From an uncultured Roseburia sp. (GTDB taxonomy: Bacteria > Bacillota > Clostridia > Lachnospirales > Lachnospiraceae): 5,317 nt of DNA. Below the pieces are notes generated by a model. The model did not search any database, was not told the origin of the DNA, and was given only the letters and a program-made list of their open reading frames with translations. Shown in pieces: positions 1 through 4,647 of the stretch. The stretch lies in NCBI GenBank assembly GCA_910584215.1, contig CAJTYI010000127.1, positions 1 through 5,317 on the forward strand, written 5' to 3'. The position numbers and the translations under genes were made by a program. The number at the start of each line of letters is the position of its first letter. Within the stretch, counting starts at the first letter, position 1.

Positions 1-156
1 ACCGCACAATCACCGAAGTGATTATGTTTTAGAATCTTTCAAGGTTTGTTCACTGTTCAGTTATCAAGGTTCACTCTCTTACACTGGTTTACTGTTTCAT
101 ATCTCACACCAGTAACCAGGCAATTTGTTCTGTCTGCCGCTGTTCTCGGTGACAGC
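1..156 (-). other. Structured non-coding leader, probably of an rRNA operon
   Basis: No open frame is supported here. Read on the minus strand, the putative transcript folds into several local hairpins. One is ACAGC/GCTGT at 139-156. A longer one pairs CTGGTTACTG with CAGTAAACCAG (84-119, one bulged base). A third is a perfect AATCAC-TTCG-GTGATT stem (8-23) with the very stable UUCG loop. The stretch around 30-75 (ACCTTGATAACTGAAC and similar) resembles spacer and leader sequence found around rRNA genes of Clostridia, from memory only. The mature RNA would lie beyond the left edge, so it cannot be named; 5S or 16S are both possible. Confidence 0.5.
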
Positions 157-162
157 TTAATT

Positions 163-191
163 AATATAGCATGTGATTTATGGTTTGTCAA
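163..191 (-). promoter_or_regulatory. Strong sigma-A-type promoter, rRNA/stable-RNA style
   Basis: On the minus strand there is a perfect -35 TTGACA (191-186), a 17-bp spacer and a -10 TATATT (168-163), one mismatch from consensus. The bases just upstream (192-240) are almost pure A/T with A-tracts on the minus strand, like an UP element. Transcription would start near 156 and run off the left edge of the window. A near-perfect core plus UP-like tract and a long structured leader is what rRNA or tRNA operons of Firmicutes usually have. The boxes are visible; the rRNA assignment is inference. Confidence 0.75.
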
Positions 192-315
192 CAACTTTTT
201 TCACTTTTTTTAGATATATTTTTCTTTTATTTTCCCCCAGTGTTTTTGCTCTTGCAGAAAAAGCGGGAACGTTCTTACATGATCAATAGCTGCGAATACT
301 GCTTCACATGTTCGC

Positions 316-1269
316 CTATATCATCAAGCCCAATGATTTAAGCACAAATATCCATCCTGTCAGTGTGACAGCCGCCAGCAATGTAGTCGTCACCACCACA
401 CTTGCCGTCAAGACGCCGTCATTCCCCATATTTTGAGCCATAATGTAGCAGCTCGGCGTGGCAGGCGCCCCCAGCATAATAAGTATCGCAATGATTTTTT
501 CTCCTGTAAACCCCAACCAAGCGGCGATCGGCAAAAAAATCAGCGGTTGTATCACAAGTTTAATCAATGAAGCGGCCAACGTCGGTTTCATTTTTGCAAG
601 CGCTCTGCGCCCTTCAAAACCGGCGCCAATGGTTATGAGAGCCAGCGGCGTCGCCATCTGCGCCACACTGTTTAACGTTTTATTGAGAATCAGCGGGAGC
701 TTTGCCCGCATCAATGCGGCGGCAATCCCCAGAACTATCGCAATAATTATGGGATTTTTGACGATATTGACAACGGCCTCTTTCAATTTTGACTTTTTAT
801 CCAATTGGTCTGCCGCACTGCTCTCAAACGTCAGCACCAGCACGGAGAATATATTATAAAGCGGCACCGCCCCAATAATCATCAGCGGTCCCATAGCAGA
901 AGTACCATAAATATTTTCAATAAAGGCCAGTCCCATCACCGCCGCACTGCTGCGAAACGATGCCTGCACAAAAGCGCCGCGAATACTCTTTTCCCGCACA
1001 AATAGTTTAGCGCCTCCCCAGATCAGCCAAAAACATGCCGTACTCGCAGCTGCGCAGAACAAAACATACCTCGCATCAAACACAGCACGAATATCGACTC
1101 CCGCAATGTCGCGAAACAGCATAACCGGCAGCGTCACCTTAAAATTAAACCTGTTGGCGACCGATACAAAATTTTCATTTAATATACCGCCCTGCTTGAG
1201 CAGATACCCGATTACCATGACCAAAAAAATCGGAACCGTCACATTGATGCTGAAGATAAAATTTTCCAT
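316..1269 (-). CDS. AEC-family (auxin efflux carrier-type) membrane transporter
   Basis: A 317-residue integral membrane protein of the AEC family (bile/arsenite/riboflavin transporter superfamily), whose bacterial members export or import small organic anions such as malate. The substrate here cannot be told. About ten hydrophobic segments are visible, roughly at 5-24, 40-56, 68-90, 98-120, 125-148, 172-191, 200-218, 228-253, 258-280 and 285-313, with a charged loop at 150-168 splitting them 5+5. Family-like motifs are TLPVMLFRDIA near 46-56, FRSSAAVMGL near 105-114, ATPLALITIGAGFE at 206-219 and GAPATPSCYIMAQ at 267-279. Length is typical for the family. The ATG at 1269 follows an AAGAAAGG ribosome site. 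It starts 18 bp after the folA stop, so the two are probably co-transcribed, although no functional link to folate is evident. A small hairpin (292-315) follows the stop, but I see no U-tract terminator. Confidence 0.9.
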   Translation of the reverse strand: MENFIFSINVTVPIFLVMVIGYLLKQGGILNENFVSVANRFNFKVTLPVMLFRDIAGVDIRAVFDARYVLFCAAASTACFWLIWGGAKLFVREKSIRGAFVQASFRSSAAVMGLAFIENIYGTSAMGPLMIIGAVPLYNIFSVLVLTFESSAADQLDKKSKLKEAVVNIVKNPIIIAIVLGIAAALMRAKLPLILNKTLNSVAQMATPLALITIGAGFEGRRALAKMKPTLAASLIKLVIQPLIFLPIAAWLGFTGEKIIAILIMLGAPATPSCYIMAQNMGNDGVLTASVVVTTTLLAAVTLTGWIFVLKSLGLMI

Positions 1270-1287
1270 CGTCTGCCTTTCTTCGCG

Positions 1288-1788
1288 TTATTGGTCCGCA
1301 ATCTTTTTTTCATATTTATAAAAATAATATTCGAGATCGAAGTACGTCTGTTCCTCGCTGCTCGCACTCACATGCCACTCCGGTTTCTCATCCAGATTGG
1401 GAAAATAGACATCCGCGTCAAATGCATAGTCAATTTTTGTCACATATGCAACGTCACAATGCTCGAGCAATTGTTCATAAATACCGGCTCCGCCAACGAC
1501 AAAGATATCCTCACTGGGATATTTTTTTAACTCGTCCCAAAGCTCCTCCATGGAATGAAGCACGATTGCGCCGGACTTCTGATAATTTTGATTGTGAGAT
1601 AAAACGATATTGGTGCGGTTTTTTAGGGGCTGTCCACCTGGAAAACTTTCTAACGTCTTTCGCCCCATGACGACCACCTTGCCGGTCGTCGTTTCCCGAA
1701 AAAACTTCATGTCGGCCGGTATTTTCACCAATAGCTCGCCTTTATTGCCGATCGCCCAGTTTTTATCTACTGCTGCAATGATATTCAT
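1288..1788 (-). CDS. folA: Dihydrofolate reductase
   Basis: A 166-residue DHFR that reduces dihydrofolate to tetrahydrofolate with NADPH in the cytosol. It regenerates the cofactor oxidised by ThyA, whose gene lies upstream on the same strand. Visible motifs are the N-terminal MNIIAAVDKNWAIG with the Met20-type loop, IPADMKFFR with catalytic acid Asp26 (Asp27 in E. coli), the NADPH-binding GKVVVMGRKTLESFPGG at 36-52, NRTNIVLS at 57-64, and the VVGGAGIY dinucleotide-binding turn at 97-104 followed by YVTKID. Length is normal and nothing key is missing. The open frame extends eight codons further, to 1812. I choose ATG 1788 because the ribosome site AGAGGA lies just before it and inside that extension, and because DHFRs normally begin MxxIxAxD. 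A 5-bp GC hairpin (1804-1817) sits immediately upstream of the ribosome site. Confidence 0.96.
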   Translation of the reverse strand: MNIIAAVDKNWAIGNKGELLVKIPADMKFFRETTTGKVVVMGRKTLESFPGGQPLKNRTNIVLSHNQNYQKSGAIVLHSMEELWDELKKYPSEDIFVVGGAGIYEQLLEHCDVAYVTKIDYAFDADVYFPNLDEKPEWHVSASSEEQTYFDLEYYFYKYEKKIADQ

Positions 1789-1803
1789 ATTTCCTCTCAT
1801 TCC

Positions 1804-1817
1804 GCCGCACAAGCGGC
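1804..1817 (-). promoter_or_regulatory. Small GC-rich hairpin upstream of the folA ribosome site
   Basis: GCCGC and GCGGC are separated by a 4-base loop (TTGT on the minus strand), giving a compact 5-bp stem about 7 bases upstream of the folA Shine-Dalgarno. It lacks a U-tract, so it is not a terminator. It could influence folA translation or RNA stability, but no function can be shown from sequence. Confidence 0.35.
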
Positions 1818-1898
1818 ATTAAAGTCCCGTGAAAAAGTATTTATTGTTATATCTTTTATGAGTTAAGCCAGATAGGTAGAAAACTCTAACATCAGGGA

Positions 1899-1968
1899 AC
1901 TCTCCCAAAGAGAGTAGTGTGAAAAAAATTTTTCACACGCAACTTTGTGCCTGCAGCTCAAAGTTTGC
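1899..1968. repeat. Cluster of three inverted repeats between the HTH-Fic remnant and folA
   Basis: Three separate inverted repeats lie within 70 bp. ACTCTC/GAGAGT is at 1899-1904/1910-1915 with a 5-base loop. A perfect palindrome with arms GTGTGAAAAA and TTTTTCACAC around a central AA is at 1917-1938. AACTTTG/CAAAGTT is at 1941-1947/1959-1965, overlapped by the competing pair CCTGCA/TGCAGG at 1950-1955/1966-1971. The A/T-rich palindrome could act as a weak bidirectional terminator. The cluster begins almost exactly where the Fic-like coding similarity stops, so it may belong to a different piece of DNA joined there. Confidence 0.6.
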
Positions 1969-2185
1969 AGGTTGAGAGATTGACCGTTTCGATAATATCA
2001 TCAACGGGGATACCCTCCCCGATATCTATTGTGTTTGTTTCAAAAATCAGCCTGGTCTGATCTTCACTGAGTTTGCTGCCCTCTATGTGATTGGAGTTAG
2101 AGGAAATGCCAAGTTCCTTAGCCAGTGCAGTTTTCGTCAGACCTTTTTCATTCAGTTTTTGCAGCAGACCGGAATATGAAATCAT
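1958..2185 (-). pseudogene. Chimeric remnant: XRE-type HTH fragment fused in frame to a Fic-protein N-terminal fragment
   Basis: A 75-codon frame starting at ATG 2185, preceded by an AAGGTGG ribosome site; the open frame reaches GTG 2194. Residues 1-29 (from MISYSGLLQKLNEKGL through ALAKELGISS) look like the first two helices of a Cro/C1-type helix-turn-helix regulator. They stop exactly where the recognition helix should begin. Residues 30-69 instead resemble the N-terminal region of Fic AMP-transferases, including the S-N-H-I-E-G inhibitory-helix motif ([S/T]xxxE[G/N]) at 31-36 and the following LSEDQTRLIFE segment. Similarity ends at Asn69; six unrelated residues and a stop follow. The Fic catalytic motif HxFxDGNGR is absent. 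Best read as two deletion junctions (about 2100 and 1978) that removed the rest of a regulator and of a fic gene. It sits between thyA and folA. A working HTH-plus-inhibitory-helix miniprotein is possible but less likely. Family assignments are from memory of these motifs. Confidence 0.72.
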
Positions 2186-2209
2186 AGTATCCACCTTCTT
2201 TCTTTACTT

Positions 2210-2237
2210 ATTGTGCCACAAAAAGGCAAATGGTAAA
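2210..2237 (-). promoter_or_regulatory. Candidate promoter of the HTH-Fic remnant
   Basis: On the minus strand TTTACC (2237-2232), 16 bp, then CACAAT (2215-2210), about 25 bases before the ATG. Each box has about two mismatches to consensus. An AAAGG-TT-CCTTT inverted repeat (2235-2246) overlaps the -35 and could have been an operator for the lost regulator. This is a weak call. Confidence 0.3.
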
Positions 2238-2394
2238 GGTTCCTTTGTGAAAAAGTAAAGGGAAAGGCCGTCAAATACTCTGCAAAATAATATGCTTGAA
2301 TGACAACGGAATAATGTGAAGTTATTATATACAACATGGCGATGTCCACAGAGATAGCGCGCATCGGATTGTTTTAACCCAACTTCCCAACCTT

Positions 2395-2422
2395 AAAAAG
2401 AATGCGCCAACCGACGCTCTCT
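2395..2422 (-). terminator. Probable intrinsic terminator after thyA
   Basis: On the minus strand GCGTC pairs with GGCGC (one G-U) around a 4-base loop. The stem can extend with AGA/TCT across a 2x2 mismatch, and ATTCTTTTT follows. It lies about 60 bases past the thyA stop. The stem is short, so efficiency is doubtful. If real, it separates thyA transcription from folA. Confidence 0.5.
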
Positions 2423-2479
2423 GGGCTGTAAACAGAAATGATTCCTTACATGTGCATTACATGCCTCTTTTTTCTCCGC

Positions 2480-3328
2480 TTATATTGCCACTGGAATATT
2501 CCTAATCTGCTCTCCCGTGACATAATTTTCTATCGCAACATCGCCCGGCGTAAACTGATAAAAATCCGTTATCTCAGGATTTAGCCTAAAAGTGGGCGCT
2601 GCGTACTGCGGCCGCGCAATCAACTCCTTCACCAGTGGGATATGGCGGTCGTAAATATGGGCATCTGCAATCACATGGAGCAATTCTCCCACCTGCATGC
2701 CGCAGACCTGGGCAAGCATATGCATCAGCACTGCATACTGGCATACATTCCAGTTGTTGGCAGTCAGGACATCCTGTGAGCGCTGATTGAGAACAGCGTT
2801 TAATATGAGTTTATCTTCCCCTTCCCTTTGCGTGACATTAAAGGTCATACTGTAAGCACAGGGGTAAAGATTCATCTCATGTAAATCCTGGTGCACATAG
2901 AGGTTTGTCATGATACGGCGGCTGTACGGATTATGTTTCAAATCGTAGATTACCCTGTCCACCTGGTCCATCATTCCCTCTTTATATTGATGTTTCACGC
3001 CCATCTGATATCCGTACGCCTTGCCGATCGATCCGTTCTCATCCGCCCACTCGTCCCAGACCGTACTGTTGAGGTCCTGGATATTGTTGGATTTGCGCTG
3101 CCAAATCCAGAGCATTTCCTCCGTGCATGTCTTGATCGCCGTCTTGCGCAGGGTGAGCGCGGGAAACTCCCTTGACAGATCATAGCGGTTCACCACGCCG
3201 AACTTCTTAATGGTATAAGCGCTGCTGCCGTCCTCCCAGTGCGGGCGGACTTTCTCTCCCTGGGTACTGGTACCATGTTGCAAAATATCCTGACACATCG
3301 AAACAAATACTTGATCTGCAAGGCTCAT
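2480..3328 (-). CDS. thyA: Thymidylate synthase (ThyA type)
   Basis: A 282-residue thymidylate synthase. It methylates dUMP to dTMP using 5,10-methylene-tetrahydrofolate and yields dihydrofolate for FolA. Visible features are an N-terminal GEKVRP segment with the phosphate-binding arginine (Arg28), TVWDEWADENGSIGKAYGYQ at 89-108, SRRIM at 136-140 (the arginines donated to the partner subunit), the nucleophilic cysteine in NLYPCAYSMTFNV at Cys157, QRSQDV at 182-187, NNWNVCQYA around Asn194, and DAHIYDRH at 222-229 with His224 and Tyr226. The sequence ends in the typical PVAI. Around the nucleophile it reads YPCAYSMTF rather than the E. coli-like APCHAFFQF. I recall this variant from clostridial ThyA proteins. 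All key residues are present and length is slightly above the roughly 264 of E. coli. The ATG at 3328 has a strong GGAGAGGAG ribosome site eight bases upstream. Confidence 0.97.
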   Translation of the reverse strand: MSLADQVFVSMCQDILQHGTSTQGEKVRPHWEDGSSAYTIKKFGVVNRYDLSREFPALTLRKTAIKTCTEEMLWIWQRKSNNIQDLNSTVWDEWADENGSIGKAYGYQMGVKHQYKEGMMDQVDRVIYDLKHNPYSRRIMTNLYVHQDLHEMNLYPCAYSMTFNVTQREGEDKLILNAVLNQRSQDVLTANNWNVCQYAVLMHMLAQVCGMQVGELLHVIADAHIYDRHIPLVKELIARPQYAAPTFRLNPEITDFYQFTPGDVAIENYVTGEQIRNIPVAI

Positions 3329-3352
3329 TGTCCGTTCTCCTCTCCTGCATAC

Positions 3353-3419
3353 ATTCGTAGTGCGAATACGATCATACTGCTTGTCACACCGCCAAAATCA
3401 AACTGCCGTGTAACCGGCA
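3353..3419 (-). promoter_or_regulatory. thyA leader with two small hairpins
   Basis: Two perfect 5-bp stems lie in the predicted thyA leader. TGCCG/CGGCA with a 6-base loop is at 3404-3408/3415-3419. ATTCG/CGAAT with a 5-base loop is at 3353-3357/3363-3367, just upstream of the ribosome site. I do not recognise a riboswitch class or T-box here. Regulation is possible but unproven. Confidence 0.35.
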
Positions 3420-3438
3420 TAGGTGCAAAATGTAATCT

Positions 3439-3468
3439 ATTATAAACATTTTTTTGCCCAAAACACAA
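3439..3468 (-). promoter_or_regulatory. Promoter of thyA
   Basis: On the minus strand a perfect -10 TATAAT (3444-3439) is preceded, across 18 bp including a 7-A tract, by TTGTGT (3468-3463), which matches the first half of the -35 consensus. Transcription would start near 3432, giving a leader of about 100 bases before the thyA ATG. Confidence 0.6.
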
Positions 3469-3475
3469 GAGTATG

Positions 3476-3504
3476 TTGCATTTTTTCAGTAAATAACGTA
3501 TACT
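3476..3504 (+). promoter_or_regulatory. Promoter of the small membrane protein gene
   Basis: TTGCAT (3476-3481), exactly 17 bp, then TATACT (3499-3504). A second TATACT follows at 3511-3516. The -35 region lies only about 8 bp from the -35 region of the opposite-facing thyA promoter, so the two are back to back. Confidence 0.55.
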
Positions 3505-3524
3505 ATTACTTATACTTGTTTTGC

Positions 3525-3544
3525 ATGATACCCATAGGTATCAT
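3525..3544. promoter_or_regulatory. Perfect 8-bp palindrome in the 5' region of the small membrane gene
   Basis: ATGATACC (3525-3532) and GGTATCAT (3537-3544) flank the 4-base loop CATA. It lies just past the predicted transcription start and about 15 bases before the ribosome site. It could be an operator bound by a dimeric repressor or a hairpin at the 5' end of the mRNA. It has no U-tract on either strand long enough for a terminator. Confidence 0.55.
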
Positions 3545-3573
3545 TGATATTCTGTAACAAAGGAGAGTTTTTT

Positions 3574-3822
3574 ATGAGCCAGGCTAAAGTTGACAAATAT
3601 AAAGAAGAAAAGGCAAACCGTAAACAGATTATAGCGCGGGAGAGGCGGAAAAAGATTCTGACTACAGCATGTGGCTGCGTGATTGCCGTTGCGATCGTTG
3701 GCTGGGCGGGATATTCCATCTACAGTTCCTATGAAAAAAGTAAACCGACCGAGACGGTTTATACCGACCTGACTGCTGTAGAAGATTATTTAAATGCTTT
3801 AAATGACAACACAGAAGAATAA
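3574..3822 (+). CDS. Small single-pass membrane protein of unknown function
   Basis: An 82-residue protein I do not recognise as a named family. Residues 1-27 are highly charged and basic (KVDKYKEEKANRKQ, ARERRKK). A hydrophobic segment of about 22 residues follows at 28-50, containing two cysteines (33 and 35). A polar, acidic tail ends in DNTEE. The basic N-terminus predicts cytosol-in, tail-out topology. There is no lipobox or clear signal-peptidase site. I start at ATG 3574 because AAAGGAGAG lies eight or nine bases upstream; the open frame runs back to 3544, but that start has no ribosome site and falls at the end of the palindrome. The gene has its own promoter and terminator, so it is probably monocistronic. 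It is divergent from thyA and converges with the FMN-binding-like gene. Confidence 0.8.
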   Translation: MSQAKVDKYKEEKANRKQIIARERRKKILTTACGCVIAVAIVGWAGYSIYSSYEKSKPTETVYTDLTAVEDYLNALNDNTEE

Positions 3823-3830
3823 TCATGTTC

Positions 3831-3881
3831 TATGACGCAATTTTTTGTAAGACATTGACTCCTACAAGAAACTGCGTCATA
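3831..3881 (+). repeat. Long hairpin in the 3' untranslated region
   Basis: A perfect 9-bp outer stem, TATGACGCA (3831-3839) and TGCGTCATA (3873-3881), encloses a second pairing of TTTTTGTA-like with TACAAGAA (about 8 bp with one G-U). It starts 8 bases after the stop codon. It has no U-tract of its own and is followed 14 bases later by the true terminator. It may protect the mRNA 3' end, act as a small-RNA-like element, or terminate minus-strand transcription weakly. Confidence 0.6.
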
Positions 3882-3895
3882 AGACAAATCGAATG

Positions 3896-3919
3896 AGAAT
3901 CGCCTGCGATTCTTTTTTT
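3896..3919 (+). terminator. Intrinsic terminator of the small membrane protein gene
   Basis: AGAATCG (3896-3902) pairs with CGATTCT (3907-3913) around CCTG, then a run of T to 3919 follows. This is a textbook rho-independent terminator on the plus strand. The T-run overlaps the stop codon of the converging minus-strand gene (TAA at 3920-3918). Confidence 0.9.
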
Positions 3920-4361
3920 ATTTTTCTTCTGTCGGCACCGCCTTATCCAAAGCCTCCTCAATTGCATTTAACAGCATCATCGCCGTATATTGATAGTCTG
4001 CATTATATGTAATTTCTTCCGTAGATTGTTTGTTTAAAACCTGCTCCTTGATACTATCCCATGCAGGCGTGATCAATGGGTACATTGTTTCTACTGTCTC
4101 ATCGAGATTTACCAGCGAAATAGAAGTAATATTATTTTCATCTACAATCACCTGCACATCTACCGCACTGCTTCCACACATCACAGAGGCGGAATAAACC
4201 CCCGCCACATAATTCATGGTTTCCACGGTTTCCCCTTCCTCTTTTGCAGGAGCAAACACGAAAAGCAGCAACACCAACAGCAAAATTCCAAGCCCCGCAA
4301 AAACAGCGGTGTAAATCACTTCTTTCCTATGAAGTACAACGATTTTGGTTTTGGCACTCAC
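3918..4361 (-). CDS. Membrane-anchored protein with a degenerate FMN-binding-like domain
   Basis: A 147-residue protein starting at GTG 4361. A short basic N-terminus is followed by one long hydrophobic helix (about 15-37), then an acidic linker (40-48) and an extracytoplasmic domain. That domain (50-141) follows the FMN_bind pattern: YVAGVYSASV at 51-60, a strand VDVQVIVDENNITSISLVN at 67-85, then a helix near VLNKQSTEE, a YTA segment and the closing helix LLNAIEEALDKA. In true flavinylated FMN_bind domains the segment before the last helix carries SGAT-x-T/S with the modified threonine. Here it reads TYNADYQYTAMM, so covalent FMN attachment is unlikely. Family assignment is by pattern only. 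The frame opens further to TTG 4376, but GGAGG (4374-4370) lies inside that extension, eight bases before the GTG, so GTG is preferred. It converges with the small membrane gene, and its 3' end overlaps that gene's terminator. Confidence 0.75.
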   Translation of the reverse strand: MSAKTKIVVLHRKEVIYTAVFAGLGILLLVLLLFVFAPAKEEGETVETMNYVAGVYSASVMCGSSAVDVQVIVDENNITSISLVNLDETVETMYPLITPAWDSIKEQVLNKQSTEEITYNADYQYTAMMLLNAIEEALDKAVPTEEK

Positions 4362-4369
4362 TGTTTTAT

Positions 4370-4374
4370 CCTCC
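4370..4374 (-). promoter_or_regulatory. Ribosome binding site that decides the GTG start
   Basis: A perfect GGAGG on the minus strand, followed by eight bases (ATAAAACA) and GTG at 4361-4359. The alternative TTG start at 4376 overlaps this site and would have no Shine-Dalgarno of its own. Confidence 0.8.
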
Positions 4375-4457
4375 AACCAATTGATTATTACAGTCTATGA
4401 ACCTTTTTCCAAAACATTACCATGTTTTTTATTTTTTGTTAATTTTTAAAAAAACTG

Positions 4458-4486
4458 TTGACAATCGCAAAACACCGTAGTATTAT
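4458..4486 (+). promoter_or_regulatory. Strong promoter of tRNA-Gly
   Basis: A perfect -35 TTGACA (4458-4463), a 17-bp spacer and -10 TATTAT (4481-4486), one mismatch from consensus. Runs of T and A at about 4424-4455 directly upstream look like an UP element, as expected for a stable-RNA promoter. Start near 4493 leaves a 5' leader of about 40 bases before the tRNA. Confidence 0.82.
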
Positions 4487-4532
4487 AACTATTGTGTTCG
4501 GTAGCAAATGAATAAACGCTTCTGAATAATCT

Positions 4533-4605
4533 GCGCGAGTGGCTCAGTTGGTGGAGCACGACCTTGCCAAGGTCGGGGTCGCGGGTTCGAGTCCCGTCTC
4601 GCGCT
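4533..4605 (+). tRNA. tRNA-Gly (anticodon GCC)
   Basis: A complete 73-base cloverleaf. The acceptor stem is GCGCGAG/CTCGCGC (4533-4539/4598-4604). The D stem is GCTC/GAGC (4542-4545/4554-4557). The anticodon stem is CGACC/GGTCG (4559-4563/4571-4575), with loop TTGCCAA giving anticodon GCC at 4566-4568. The T arm is GCGGG/CCCGT with loop TTCGAGT (4581-4597). The discriminator base is T, as usual for bacterial tRNA-Gly. The CCA end is not encoded. It reads GGC and GGU codons. It is a single gene between its own promoter and terminator, with an integrase remnant just downstream. Confidence 0.97.
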
Positions 4606-4620
4606 CTTTATAATGTATGG

Positions 4621-4647
4621 AAAAGCCCGTATTTATGCGGGTTTTTT
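4621..4647 (+). terminator. Intrinsic terminator of tRNA-Gly
   Basis: AAAAGCCCG pairs with CGGGTTTTTT (4621-4629/4638-4647, one G-U), with a short loop and a run of six T. It begins 15 bases after the tRNA. Because of its symmetry (A-run before, T-run after) it can also act on the minus strand, and it abuts the end of the integrase remnant. Confidence 0.9.

Larger units (their letters stand above)
2195..2479. other. Non-coding stretch between thyA and the remnant ORF
   Basis: No convincing gene on either strand. The 60-codon minus-strand frame across 2364-2182 has no ribosome site at its start and no recognisable motif. The stretch holds a probable thyA terminator near its right end (2395-2422), a perfect but isolated TATAAT on the minus strand (2329-2324) without a well-spaced -35, and the candidate promoter at 2210-2237. 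Confidence 0.5.

Noticed and set aside
458..1005. Plus-strand open frames opposite the transporter gene
   Set aside because: They are antisense shadows of the AEC transporter, with no ribosome sites and no family-like sequence.
1291..1822. Plus-strand open frames opposite folA
   Set aside because: Antisense to a clearly conserved DHFR; composition and lack of motifs mark them as shadows.
1813..1957. Possible folA promoter in the spacer upstream of folA
   Set aside because: AT-rich hexamers such as GATATAAC occur, but no -35/-10 pair with good spacing stands out; not called.
1899..1971. CRISPR-like repeats
   Set aside because: The repeats are inverted and of different sequence, not regularly spaced direct repeats; no array is present in the window.
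2302..2330. Partial resemblance to a loxP-like arm (ATAACTTC on the minus strand)
   Set aside because: Only eight bases match and there is no opposing arm; chance similarity in AT-rich DNA.
2182..2364. 60-codon minus-strand open frame upstream of the HTH-Fic remnant
   Set aside because: No ribosome site at its ATG, no recognisable motif, and it overlaps the promoter and ribosome site of the remnant frame.
2891..3183. Open frames on both strands inside thyA
   Set aside because: They lie within a complete thymidylate synthase with all catalytic residues in the main frame; the alternatives are arginine- or histidine-rich shadow translations.
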